A DNA stretch of 38,800 nucleotides, from NCBI GenBank assembly GCA_019635715.1, contig JAHBYY010000044.1, forward strand, positions 1-38,800, in the 5' to 3' direction. Position 1 is the stretch's first letter. Each line of letters starts with the position of its first letter. Shown here in pieces: positions 29,022-36,667 of the stretch. Below the pieces are notes generated by a model. The model was not told the DNA's origin, did not search any database, and saw only the letters and a program-made list of their open reading frames with translations. The DNA is from Rhizobiaceae bacterium. Its GTDB lineage: Bacteria > Pseudomonadota > Alphaproteobacteria > Rhizobiales > Rhizobiaceae. The position numbers were made by a program, and so were the translations under genes.

Positions 29022-29714
29022 CTACGCCTCGATGAGTTCCCCTTCCGCCTCGACCACCCCGGCGCCGGTCCGCAGGAGGCCGAAGGTCGTGCGATGGAGC
29101 CGGGCCACTGCGCCGTGGTCGCCGATCGCCTTGCGGTGCCGCAGCGTACCGTAACCCATATGCGTCTCGAAGCCGTAGTTGACGTGGACGCGACCGCACG
29201 CCTCCATCATCCGGTCGCGCATCACCTTGGCGACGATCGATGCCGCCGCGATCGACTGCGAGCGCTGGTCTCCCTTGATCAGCGCGGCGGCGGCGCAGGG
29301 AAGCCCGGGCGGAACCTCGCGCCCGTCGATCAAGGCGTAGAGAGGTCGGACATGCAGTCCGCAGGCGGCCCGCCGCATCGCTTCGAGGCTGGCCCGCAAG
29401 ATGTTGATGCGGTCGATGCCGGCCGCGCTCACCGAAGAGACCGATACGGCAAGGGCGGTATCGAGGATCTGCGAGAACAACGCGTCGCGCGCCTGTGCGG
29501 TCAGCCGCTTGGAATCGTCGAGGCCTTCGGGAATGCGCTCCGGATCGAGCACGACGGCGGCCGCCACCACGGGCCCGGCCAGCGGCCCGCGCCCGGCCTC
29601 GTCGAGACCTGCGACGGGGTCGTGGCCACGTGATATCGCCCGGCGCTCGAAGCTGAAATCCGGGCGGATCGGCAGATCGAAGAGGAGCGGAGAATCGGAA
29701 GCCGGTCGAGCCAT
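29022..29714 (-). CDS. rnhB: Ribonuclease HII
   Basis: RNase HII nicks at ribonucleotides misincorporated in DNA and degrades RNA in RNA-DNA hybrids. The 230-residue protein has the catalytic Asp38-Glu39 in [16 protein letters not shown], Asp130 in ALIDGREVP, and Asp167 in the segment [21 protein letters not shown]. It has an N-terminal extension of about 30 residues, as in rhizobial homologues. ATG 29714 has no strong ribosome site. The radical SAM gene lies upstream on the same strand across a 177-base gap that holds a hairpin and a short tandem repeat. Confidence 0.96.
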   Translation of the reverse strand: MARPASDSPLLFDLPIRPDFSFERRAISRGHDPVAGLDEAGRGPLAGPVVAAAVVLDPERIPEGLDDSKRLTAQARDALFSQILDTALAVSVSSVSAAGIDRINILRASLEAMRRAACGLHVRPLYALIDGREVPPGLPCAAAALIKGDQRSQSIAAASIVAKVMRDRMMEACGRVHVNYGFETHMGYGTLRHRKAIGDHGAVARLHRTTFGLLRTGAGVVEAEGELIEA

Positions 29715-29753
29715 CGGGCGGCGAAACTCGCATCCGGTCCGATTCTCCGCAAG

Positions 29754-29786
29754 GCCTTCCCGGCCATTGGGGCGGGGCGGGAAGGC
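29754..29786 (-). other. Hairpin between the radical SAM gene and rnhB
   Basis: GCCTTCCCG (29754-29762) and CGGGAAGGC (29778-29786) form a perfect 9-bp stem with a 15-base loop, 40 bases upstream of rnhB. It may partly terminate the radical SAM transcript; there is no T-tract. Confidence 0.45.
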
Positions 29787-29822
29787 GTCTGCCGCCGATC
29801 GGGGAGGTCGGCGGAAGAGGAA

Positions 29823-29846
29823 GGCAGTAGGGCAGTAGGGCAGGAG
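29823..29846. repeat. Three-copy 8-bp tandem repeat
   Basis: GGCAGTAG is repeated at 29823 and 29831, with GGCAGGAG at 29839 (one mismatch). It lies between the radical SAM gene and rnhB and could vary in copy number by slippage. Confidence 0.7.
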
Positions 29847-29891
29847 CTCGATCGCTCGCCGATCGTCAGCCTTTTCCGGTCTCCCGTTGCC

Positions 29892-31046
29892 CTAAAGCAG
29901 CATCAGTTGCTCGGCACCGCGCCCGTCTCCTTTGAACAGGTCGGTGCGCAGCCTGCGCCGTTCCTCGTTCATGCCAAACTTCCTGGCGGCGATCTCGAAG
30001 CGCCGGCCGATCTGCCAGGCATAGGGTCCGGTGCCCTTCATCCGCTTGCCCCATTCGGCATCGTAGTCCTTGCCGTCGCGCATCGAGCGCACCAGCGACA
30101 TGACATGGCGGTAGCGGTCCGGATAATGGCGCAGCAGCCAGTCCTTGAAGATCGGGCTGACTTCGAGCGGCAGGCGCAGGATGACGTAGCCCGCTTCCCT
30201 GGCGCCGGCACTCGCGGCCGAGTCGAGAATGCGCTCGATCTCATGGTCGTTGAGCCCCGGCACGATCGGCGCCACCATCACCGAAACCGGAATGCCCGCC
30301 TCCGAAAGTGCCCGCATCGCCTCGAGGCGGCGGGTCGGCGTGGCGGCGCGCGGCTCCATGGTGCGCGCCAGCATGCGATCCATGGTCGTCACCGACATTG
30401 CGACCTTGGCCAGCCCCTTTTCCGCCATGCGTGCCAGGATGTCGACGTCGCGCATCACCAGCGCCGACTTGGTGACGATGCCGACCGGATGCTGCCTAGC
30501 CTCCAGCACTTCGAGGAGCTCGCGCATGATACGCCACGTCTTCTCGATCGGCTGATACGGATCGGTGTTGGTGCCGATGGCGATGGTGCGCGGCAGGTAG
30601 CCATCCTTCGACAGCTCGCGGTCGAGCAGGCGCGCCGCGTCCGGCTTGGCGAACAGCCTGGATTCGAAGTCCAGTCCCGGGGAAAGGCCCATATAGGCAT
30701 GGGTGGGCCGGGCGAAGCAGTAGACGCAGCCGTGCTCGCAGCCGCGATACGGGTTGATCGACCGGTCGAAGGAGATGTCCGGCGACGTGTTGCGTGTGAT
30801 GATGCTGCGCGGCTTCTCCACCTGCACGTCCGTCTTGAACGGCGGCAGATCCTCGATCGTGTCCCAGCCGTCGTCGAAGACGTGGCGGCTGAACGTCTCG
30901 TAGCGGCCGGAGGGATTGATGCCGGCCGCCCGTCCGCGCCGCCGCTCGGCTTCGACGCGCATGCCGCTTTCGTCGATGATGGCATTGGCCATTGCCGACC
31001 GCCCGTTGCTGAAGGCGGCAAGATCGGCCTGTGCGATTGGTTCCAT
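29892..31046 (-). CDS. PA0069/SplB-like radical SAM protein
   Basis: The 384-residue protein is a radical SAM enzyme of the PA0069 (Rv2578c-like) group, distantly related to spore photoproduct lyase. The 4Fe-4S motif CxxxCxxC is at Cys103, Cys107 and Cys110 (RGCEHGCVYCFARPTH), followed by TNTDPYQPIE and VTTMDRMLARTMEPRAATP. Its substrate is unknown. ATG 31046 has GGAGG five bases upstream; in-frame upstream codons to 31136 lie across the promoter and are rejected. A LexA-type box covers its -35 region, suggesting a DNA damage role, and rnhB lies downstream. Confidence 0.92.
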   Translation of the reverse strand: MEPIAQADLAAFSNGRSAMANAIIDESGMRVEAERRRGRAAGINPSGRYETFSRHVFDDGWDTIEDLPPFKTDVQVEKPRSIITRNTSPDISFDRSINPYRGCEHGCVYCFARPTHAYMGLSPGLDFESRLFAKPDAARLLDRELSKDGYLPRTIAIGTNTDPYQPIEKTWRIMRELLEVLEARQHPVGIVTKSALVMRDVDILARMAEKGLAKVAMSVTTMDRMLARTMEPRAATPTRRLEAMRALSEAGIPVSVMVAPIVPGLNDHEIERILDSAASAGAREAGYVILRLPLEVSPIFKDWLLRHYPDRYRHVMSLVRSMRDGKDYDAEWGKRMKGTGPYAWQIGRRFEIAARKFGMNEERRRLRTDLFKGDGRGAEQLMLL

Positions 31047-31101
31047 CGGGGCCTCCGCGTCGCCCCGTTCGGGCGCTCGATTCGTCGATGCGATGAAACT
31101 A

Positions 31102-31134
31102 TTCCTATTTCGAAGAAGGGAACAAATCAAGAAC
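31102..31134 (-). promoter_or_regulatory. Promoter with LexA box for the radical SAM gene
   Basis: On the minus strand TTGATT (31125-31130) and TAGGAA (31102-31107) are 17 bases apart. GAAC-AAATCAA-GAAC at 31120-31134 is an exact match to the alphaproteobacterial LexA (SOS) box GAAC-N7-GAAC and covers the -35 element, the position of a repressor site. Confidence 0.7.
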
Positions 31135-31191
31135 AATCTTCACGCTGCGAGAAACTGGCGCTTTGCCGGCATTTCGGCTATTTCGCTGAAA

Positions 31192-31713
31192 ATGCTGACG
31201 GTTTTGATCGAGACGAAAAACGACGAAGAGGGGCTGGCACGGACCCTGTCGTCGCTCATCCCGGCTGCGGTCGAGGGCATCGTTCGCGACGTCATCGTCT
31301 GCGACCACGGGTCGACGGACCAGACGCATCGCGTCGCCGAGCATGCCGGCTGCAGCTATGTGGCGGAGGGCGGTCTGGCCGCGGCGCTCAGGCAGGCCAA
31401 GGGCGAATGGGTTCTCCTGCTCGAACCCGGGGCGAGGCTGACCGAGGGATGGTCTGAGGTCGTGGTGGGCCACGTCTCGCGGCAGTCCATGCCGGCGCGT
31501 TTCTCGCGCAGCCGCGCCGACCGGCGTTCCCTGTTCTCCCGGATCCTGTCGGCGCCGACCGCCCTGTCGGAGGGATTAGTGATCCGCAGGGGGCAGGCCG
31601 TATCGCTCTCCCGCACCGCGCAAAGCGCGGAGGCCCTGGCGCGCGGGCTCGCATCGAAGCGGCTGGAGGCGGAGATCCGCGTGGCCGAGCCGCGTCCGGC
31701 CGGCAGGCGATAG
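31192..31713 (+). CDS. Short family 2-like glycosyltransferase
   Basis: The 173-residue protein starts LTVLIETKNDEEGLARTLSSL and continues VRDVIVCDHGSTDQTHRVAE, the N-terminal GT-A nucleotide-sugar-binding half of a family 2 glycosyltransferase (DHGSTD in place of DxGSxD). KGEWVLLLEPGARL takes the place of the usual LDxDD region, so a standard metal-binding DxD is missing. The protein is shorter than normal family 2 enzymes. ATG 31192 matches the domain start but has a poor ribosome site. It is divergent from the radical SAM gene and converges on moaB. Activity is uncertain. Confidence 0.75.
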   Translation: MLTVLIETKNDEEGLARTLSSLIPAAVEGIVRDVIVCDHGSTDQTHRVAEHAGCSYVAEGGLAAALRQAKGEWVLLLEPGARLTEGWSEVVVGHVSRQSMPARFSRSRADRRSLFSRILSAPTALSEGLVIRRGQAVSLSRTAQSAEALARGLASKRLEAEIRVAEPRPAGRR

Positions 31714-31726
31714 AAACGCCGATCCT

Positions 31727-32272
31727 TCAGCCCTTGCCGCCGCGCCGCAGATGCTCGTCGAGTCGCGGCATGATCTCGACGAAGTTGCAGGGCATGTGGC
31801 GATAGTCGAGCTGCGCCTTGAGAATGCCGTCCCAGGCGTCGCGGCAGGCGCCCGGTGAGCCCGGCAGCACGAAGACGAAGGTGGCGTTGACCACCCCGCC
31901 GGTGGCCCGGCTCTGGATCGTCGACGTGCCGATCTTGTCGTAGGAGATGCGGTGGAACACCTCCGAGAAGCCGTCCATGCGCTTCTCGAAGATCGGTTCC
32001 AGCGCCTCCGGCGTCACGTCGCGCCCGGTGAAGCCGGTGCCGCCGGTGGTGATGACGACGTCGATGCCGCCGTCGCGCGACCATGCGAGAACCTGGTCGC
32101 GGATCGCGTCCTTGTCGTCGCGAACGATTTCGCGTGCTTCCAGCCGATGTCCCGCTTCGGCGATGCGGTCGGCGAGCGTCTGGCCGGACTTGTCGTCGGC
32201 GAGCGTGCGCGTGTCCGAGATGGTGAGCACGGCGATGCCGACGGGGACGAACTCTCTCTCGGTCGCAGCCAT
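31727..32272 (-). CDS. moaB: Molybdenum cofactor biosynthesis protein MoaB
   Basis: MoaB is a MogA/MoeA-domain protein that adenylylates molybdopterin or has a related role in cofactor synthesis. The 181-residue protein has AVLTISDTRTLADDKSGQTL, the VITTGGTGFTGRDVTPEA loop and FVLPGSPGACRDAWDGIL, all typical. ATG 32272 is ten bases after the ispE stop, at the end of the minus-strand run that starts with DUF2007. Confidence 0.95.
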   Translation of the reverse strand: MAATEREFVPVGIAVLTISDTRTLADDKSGQTLADRIAEAGHRLEAREIVRDDKDAIRDQVLAWSRDGGIDVVITTGGTGFTGRDVTPEALEPIFEKRMDGFSEVFHRISYDKIGTSTIQSRATGGVVNATFVFVLPGSPGACRDAWDGILKAQLDYRHMPCNFVEIMPRLDEHLRRGGKG

Positions 32273-32282
32273 TGCAGTCTCC

Positions 32283-33155
32283 TCAGATGCGCATTCGGGT
32301 GGCGACGCACAGCCATGCCGGCTGGGCCGACCGGATCGCCGCGGCCGCCGTTTCTGCGGCGCCGTCCGAACCGAACAGGCCGAAGCAGGTCGAGCCTGAA
32401 CCCGACATGCGGGCGAACAGCGCGCCGCTGGCGGCGAGCGCCTCGGTCGCCGTACCGATCACCGGCGCGAGTTCCAGCGCCGGGGCCAGAAGGTCGTTGC
32501 GGGTCGATCGCAGCCACTCCGCCAGCGCGCGCGCATCGTGGCGGGTGGGCAGCGGCGGCAGCGGCGGATGGTCGCTCCGTCCCAGGCGGGCGAAGATCGC
32601 GGGGGTCGACACGCCGACCCCGGGATTGACCAGAACCAGCGGGAGCGGAGGGAACGCGCCCGCCTCCTCGATCTGTTCGCCGATGCCCCTGGCCACCAGG
32701 GGGCGTGCGGCGATGCACATCGGCACGTCGGCGCCCAGCCTCAGGCCGATGCGCGCGAGCGCTGCCTCGTCGAGCGGCAGGTGCCAGAGCCGCGACAGCG
32801 CACGCAGCGCCGCCGCCGCGTCGCTGGATCCGCCGCCGACGCCGGACATCACCGGTATGTGCTTGCCGAGCGCGATCGAGACGGGTTTCGCCAGGTGCGG
32901 ATACAGGGCGCGCAAGGCGTCGCGGGCGCGCAGAACGAGATTGCCCGGGCCGGTCGTCAGCCCGGCGGCCATAGGGCCGTGAATGGTGAACGCATCCGCA
33001 TCGGCGCTCGCGACGCTCAGCGTGTCGCCGAACGCCGTGAATACGGAGAAGCTCTCCAGCAGATGGTAGCCGTCCGTCCGGCGGCCGACGATGTGCAGGG
33101 CAAGGTTGAGCTTCGCCGGCGCGTCCTCGGCGGCCGCGTTCACCGGCTTGGTCAT
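32283..33155 (-). CDS. ispE: 4-diphosphocytidyl-2-C-methyl-D-erythritol kinase
   Basis: IspE phosphorylates CDP-methylerythritol in the MEP pathway of isoprenoid synthesis. The 290-residue GHMP kinase has PAKLNLALHIVGRRTDGYH at the N-terminus, the ATP-binding loop PVMSGVGGGSSDAAAALR (usually GAGLGGGSSDAA), and the C-terminal MSGSGSTCFGLF. ATG 33155 lies seven bases after the stop of the small membrane protein gene. The polyprenyl synthase gene, which uses the same pathway's products, lies divergently at the other end of the operon. Confidence 0.96.
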   Translation of the reverse strand: MTKPVNAAAEDAPAKLNLALHIVGRRTDGYHLLESFSVFTAFGDTLSVASADADAFTIHGPMAAGLTTGPGNLVLRARDALRALYPHLAKPVSIALGKHIPVMSGVGGGSSDAAAALRALSRLWHLPLDEAALARIGLRLGADVPMCIAARPLVARGIGEQIEEAGAFPPLPLVLVNPGVGVSTPAIFARLGRSDHPPLPPLPTRHDARALAEWLRSTRNDLLAPALELAPVIGTATEALAASGALFARMSGSGSTCFGLFGSDGAAETAAAAIRSAQPAWLCVATRMRI

Positions 33156-33162
33156 CGAAAGC

Positions 33163-33354
33163 TCAGTCCTTGGCGAGCCGGTATTCGCCGGTCTTCGGAT
33201 CGTAGACGAGCGTGCCGCTGGTGCCGGTGCGGGCCTGGTGCTCGTGACGGCGGATCTTGGCGGTCACGCGCTCGGCCTCGCGCACGAAAGCCCGATAACC
33301 GACATAGGCTGCGACACCCACGACCGCGAAGAAGATCAGTTGCGGCACGACCAT
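33163..33354 (-). CDS. Small conserved-type membrane protein
   Basis: This 63-residue protein has one membrane helix (PQLIFFAVVGVAAYVGYRAF), then a basic region (REAERVTAKIRRHEHQAR) and the end LVYDPKTGEYRLAKD. The helix-basic-YDPxTGxYR layout is familiar from small rhizobial proteins, but I know no function. ATG 33354 has an excellent GAGGAGGGA just upstream. It stands between the S49 peptidase gene and ispE, seven bases from ispE, in one operon. Confidence 0.8.
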   Translation of the reverse strand: MVVPQLIFFAVVGVAAYVGYRAFVREAERVTAKIRRHEHQARTGTSGTLVYDPKTGEYRLAKD

Positions 33355-33427
33355 TCCCTCCTCTTGTCGGTCGGCTATGCGCCGGCCAGGCCGGAATCCA
33401 AGGATAATACCGGCGTTTGCGCCTGCG

Positions 33428-34285
33428 TCAAAGCCCAAACCGCGCCCACAGCGACCGCTCCTGCGCCGCGCTCGCCAATCCCTCGGCCGCATCGCCGGCA
33501 AGCGACCGCGCGTCGACCCCGAACAGGCCGAGGCGCCGGCCGAACAGGCCGCGCGGCGCGGTCACCAGCTTGAGCTGGGCGTCGGGTCCGAAGCGATGCT
33601 TGAGGAAGCCGCGCATGTCGCCCAGCGCGTCGACCAGGCCGAGCTGCAGCCCTCTCCTGCCGGTCCAGAACAGCCCGGTGAACAGGTCGGGATCGTCCGC
33701 CAGCTTGCCGCCGCGCCGCTCCTTGACCATCTCGATGAACGTCTCGTGGACCTCGAGCTGCAGCGACTTCAGCCGCTCGACGTCCTCCTCCCGTTCCGGC
33801 TGGAAGGGGTCGAGCAGCGCCTTGTTGCGGCCGGCCGTGTGGACGCGGCGCTCGACGCCGAGCTTCTTCATGAGTTCTGGGAAGCCGAACGACGCCGACA
33901 CCACTCCGATCGATCCGACGATCGAGGACGGATCGGCGATGATCTCGTCACCGGCAACCGCGATCATGTAGCCGCCGGAAGCGGCGACATCCTCGACGAA
34001 GACCAGGACCTTCTTGTTCTTCTCCGCTGCCAGATCGCGAATGCGCCTGTGGATCAGGCGCGATTGGACCGGCGATCCCCCGGGGGAGTTGATGGAGATC
34101 GCCACGGCCGGTGCGGCCTTGAACGCGAATGCCTTTTCGAGGACGCCGGCGGCCGAGGTTAGCGACAGGTTCTGGCGGAACTGCGATCCGCCGGCCATGA
34201 TCGCGCCGTGCAGCCGCACGACCGGAATGACGACGCCCTCCTTGCGCATGGATTTCGGCAGCAGGCGGCGGAACAGGGATCGCAA
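33428..34285 (-). CDS. sppA: S49 family (SppA-like) serine peptidase
   Basis: S49 peptidases degrade cleaved signal peptides or membrane protein fragments at the inner membrane. The protein has about 285 residues. The core includes VRLHGAIMAGG, ISINSPGGSPVQS, the nucleophile Ser in DVAASGGYMIAVAGDEI, and SSIVGSIGVV. The probable general-base Lys is in HTAGRNKALLDPF. No clear membrane anchor or signal peptide is visible. The start is uncertain: TTG 34285, or ATG 34249 just before the core; neither has a good ribosome site. The gene is preceded on its strand by trmN6 and followed by a small membrane protein gene. Confidence 0.9.
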   Translation of the reverse strand: MRSLFRRLLPKSMRKEGVVIPVVRLHGAIMAGGSQFRQNLSLTSAAGVLEKAFAFKAAPAVAISINSPGGSPVQSRLIHRRIRDLAAEKNKKVLVFVEDVAASGGYMIAVAGDEIIADPSSIVGSIGVVSASFGFPELMKKLGVERRVHTAGRNKALLDPFQPEREEDVERLKSLQLEVHETFIEMVKERRGGKLADDPDLFTGLFWTGRRGLQLGLVDALGDMRGFLKHRFGPDAQLKLVTAPRGLFGRRLGLFGVDARSLAGDAAEGLASAAQERSLWARFGL

Positions 34286-34359
34286 GATGGTCGGGGTCCG
34301 TGGTTGCTCGGCTCCCGTGCATGTAGGGGTTGCAGCGCGGCGTGCAATGCCGTGCCTGG

Positions 34360-35160
34360 TCAATCTCCGAACAGGCTTGCCGAGCCTGCGCTTATCGCCT
34401 CGGCGCGCCCGGTGGGTGGGCCGCCGGCGTGGCGATGCAGGACAAGCGGCGCGACGATCGAAAGCCGTGCCCGCGAGCCGCGCCGGCCGCGAACGACGAT
34501 GCGGATCGCGGCCTTGTCCGCGGTGGGATGAACGGGAAGGATTTCCAGGCCGCCGAAGCGCCCCTTGGCGGCCGAAACCAGGATGCCGACCTGCTCGGGC
34601 CGGGCGATGACGGCGAGGCCGCCGTCCGGCCGCAGCACCGCCGTGGCGGCGCGCAGCCAGGTCTCGAACAGATCGTCCGGCGCGACATGCGCGATGCGCC
34701 GCAAGGCGCCCGGCGCGGCGCGATCCCGGCCGTCGTTGAACGGCGGGTTCATCACCACGAAATCGAAGGATCGGTCGGGCAGGCCCGCGCCGCGCCGAAC
34801 TGCGGCCGGCGCGGCGACGTCGGCGACGATGAGCGAGATGCGTCCGGCCAGCGCCGCGTTGGCGGGGTGCGCGATGGAGCGTGCGGCGCAGGCGGCCATC
34901 GCGGCCTCGCGCTCGACCAGAACCGCCGTCGCGCCGGCCAGCCGCGCCGCCACGGCGAATCCCGCCGCGCCGGCGCCCGCGCCGAAGTCCGCCAGCCGTC
35001 CGGAGAAGCCCCCCGGCACCGCCGCGGCCAGCACCAGCGCGTCCATGCCGGCACGATGCGCGCCGCCTCTCGGCTGGACGAGGCTGAACCGGCCCTTGTG
35101 GAAGGCATCGACGGTGTATTCGGGCCCCGGCATCTCCGCTGCTTGGCTGGCCAAGCTCAA
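34360..35160 (-). CDS. tRNA1(Val) (adenine37-N6)-methyltransferase, TrmN6 family
   Basis: This SAM-dependent methyltransferase has TVDAFHKGRFSLVQP and GGAHRAGMDALVLAAAVP near the N-terminus, the SAM loop LADFGAGAGAAGFAVA, and the catalytic NPPF in FVVMNPPFNDGRD, all typical of YfiC/TrmN6. The protein has about 266 residues from TTG 35160 or 257 from ATG 35133. The TTG overlaps the stop of DUF2007 (TTGA), a coupling arrangement, while ATG 35133 has GGAG directly abutting it with no spacer. I chose the TTG on this ground, with moderate confidence. Confidence 0.9.
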   Translation of the reverse strand: MSLASQAAEMPGPEYTVDAFHKGRFSLVQPRGGAHRAGMDALVLAAAVPGGFSGRLADFGAGAGAAGFAVAARLAGATAVLVEREAAMAACAARSIAHPANAALAGRISLIVADVAAPAAVRRGAGLPDRSFDFVVMNPPFNDGRDRAAPGALRRIAHVAPDDLFETWLRAATAVLRPDGGLAVIARPEQVGILVSAAKGRFGGLEILPVHPTADKAAIRIVVRGRRGSRARLSIVAPLVLHRHAGGPPTGRAEAISAGSASLFGD

Positions 35161-35381
35161 CTCTCGCGGATTTCGTTGCCGATGCCGCCGTCGGTGAGCA
35201 CCTGACGCGCCGCGTCGGCATCCTCGTCGACGACGAGGATGCGGCGGGGCAGGATGCCGATCGAGCCGTCCAGCACGCTCATGTTCTGGTCGGCCACCAG
35301 GCATTCGATTCCGGCGTCGCGCAACAGCGACTGGGCGAAGGAAAGCACGACGGCGTCGTTGGTTCGCATGATCTCGATCAT
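35157..35381 (-). CDS. DUF2007 family small protein
   Basis: The 74-residue protein has the DUF2007 pattern: VVLSFAQSLLRDAGIECLVADQ, then DGSIGILPRRILVVDEDADAA. The fold is a small alpha-beta domain thought to have a signal-transduction or PII-like role, with no firm function. ATG 35381 gives the usual N-terminus (IEIMRTND); ATG 35369 is the alternative. It is the first gene of the minus-strand operon to moaB and is divergent from ispB, with overlapping coupling to trmN6. Confidence 0.9.
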   Translation of the reverse strand: MIEIMRTNDAVVLSFAQSLLRDAGIECLVADQNMSVLDGSIGILPRRILVVDEDADAARQVLTDGGIGNEIRES

Positions 35382-35457
35382 GCCGGGGAGGGTGGCAGGT
35401 TGCGCGACCCAAGTAAATCTCGTTGGACGCAAGCCGCCCCCGCGCCAATTCGCCCCT

Positions 35458-35486
35458 TGAGTTGACGGGCCCTGCGGCACTAAATC
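35458..35486 (+). promoter_or_regulatory. Candidate ispB promoter
   Basis: TTGAGT (35458-35463), 17 bases, TAAATC (35481-35486) lies in the gap between the DUF2007 operon and ispB. Initiation near 35493 would make ATG 35494 nearly leaderless and favours GTG 35542 as the ispB start. Confidence 0.5.
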
Positions 35487-35495
35487 AGCCGAAAT

Positions 35496-35517
35496 GCCGG
35501 AGGTCTGTCCTCCCGGC
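35496..35517 (+). other. Hairpin in the ispB leader
   Basis: GCCGGAGG (35496-35503) pairs with CCTCCCGGC (35509-35517) around a TCTGT loop, with one bulged base. It lies 24 bases before the chosen GTG start and sequesters a GGAGG-like sequence. Confidence 0.45.
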
Positions 35518-35541
35518 CTGCATATGACGGGAGTCTGGTTG

Positions 35542-36555
35542 GTGGGTGTCGTTCTCAACCTCGAGGGTGGAAAGCGGGAAGCGTCGATCAAGGACCTGAT
35601 CGATCTCACCGCGTCGGACATGGGCGAGGTCAACAAGCTGATCCTCTCCAAGGCCGGGTCGGACGTCGAGATGATCCCCGAGGTTGCCAATCACCTCATC
35701 TCCTCGGGCGGCAAGCGCCTGCGTCCGATGCTGACCCTCGCCGCCGCCCGCATGTTCGGCTATGCGGGCGCCGGCCACGTCAAGCTCGCCACCAGCGTCG
35801 AGTTTATGCACACGGCGACCCTCCTCCACGACGACGTCGTCGACGAGAGCGATCTTCGCCGCGGCAAGAAGACCGCCCGCATGATCTGGGGCAACCAGGC
35901 GAGCGTGCTGGTCGGCGACTTCCTGCTCGGCCAGGCCTTCCGCATGATGGTCGACGTCGGCTCGCTGGACGCGCTCGACATCCTGTCGACGGCGGCCTCC
36001 ATCATCGCCGAGGGCGAGGTGATGCAACTGGCGGCGGCGAAGAACCTCGAGACCACCGAGGACGAGTATTTCTCCGTCATCAAGGCCAAGACCGCGGCGC
36101 TGTTCTCGGCCGCGGCGGAAGTCGGGCCTGTTATTGCCGGCGCCGGCCGCACCGACCGGGCCGCGCTGCGCTCCTACGGCACCAATCTCGGCCTCGCCTT
36201 CCAGCTCATCGACGATGCGCTGGACTATGGCGGTGACTCCAAGAAGCTCGGCAAGAATGTCGGCGACGATTTTCGCGAAGGCAAGGTCACGCTGCCGGTG
36301 ATCCTCTGCTACCGCCGCGGCACGGCCGCCGAGCGGGCCTTCTGGAAGGGCGCGATCGAAGACAATCAGGTCGACGACGTGGCGCTCGAACGCGCCATGT
36401 CGCTGATGGTGCGGCATGGTGCGATCGCCGACACGATCGGCCGGGCCCGCCATTTCGGCGAGATCGCCCGCGATGCACTGGCGCCGCTCGCAGCGACGCC
36501 GCAGAAGTCGGCTCTGCTTGACGTTATCGATTTCTGCATCAGTCGCGTGGTCTGA
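35542..36555 (+). CDS. ispB: Polyprenyl (octaprenyl/decaprenyl) diphosphate synthase
   Basis: This enzyme builds the long isoprenoid tail of ubiquinone from farnesyl and isopentenyl diphosphate. The protein has 337 residues from GTG 35542. GGKRLRP lies at residues 56-62, the first Asp-rich motif HDDVVDESDLRRG at 97-101, and the second Asp-rich motif is FQLIDDALDYGGD, followed by DDFREGKVTLPVI. GGGAG (35529-35533) lies eight bases before the GTG. Upstream ATGs at 35494 and 35524 would add an unusual Pro/Cys/Trp-containing N-terminus. Chain length cannot be told from sequence. Confidence 0.93.
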   Translation: MGVVLNLEGGKREASIKDLIDLTASDMGEVNKLILSKAGSDVEMIPEVANHLISSGGKRLRPMLTLAAARMFGYAGAGHVKLATSVEFMHTATLLHDDVVDESDLRRGKKTARMIWGNQASVLVGDFLLGQAFRMMVDVGSLDALDILSTAASIIAEGEVMQLAAAKNLETTEDEYFSVIKAKTAALFSAAAEVGPVIAGAGRTDRAALRSYGTNLGLAFQLIDDALDYGGDSKKLGKNVGDDFREGKVTLPVILCYRRGTAAERAFWKGAIEDNQVDDVALERAMSLMVRHGAIADTIGRARHFGEIARDALAPLAATPQKSALLDVIDFCISRVV

Positions 36556-36667
36556 TTCCGTCAGGCTGATTCGCCGGATTGACCGGCACCGCAAAAAGGA
36601 CATGCTTTGGCGCCTTATGGGGCGGTGATTCAGACCTGTTGGCGCGGTGGCGCCTGAAAGGGCAGTG

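Noticed and set aside
35494-35541. ATG 35494 or ATG 35524 as the ispB start
   Set aside because: ATG 35494 lies at the predicted transcription start and both give an atypical N-terminus; GTG 35542 has GGGAG at eight bases.
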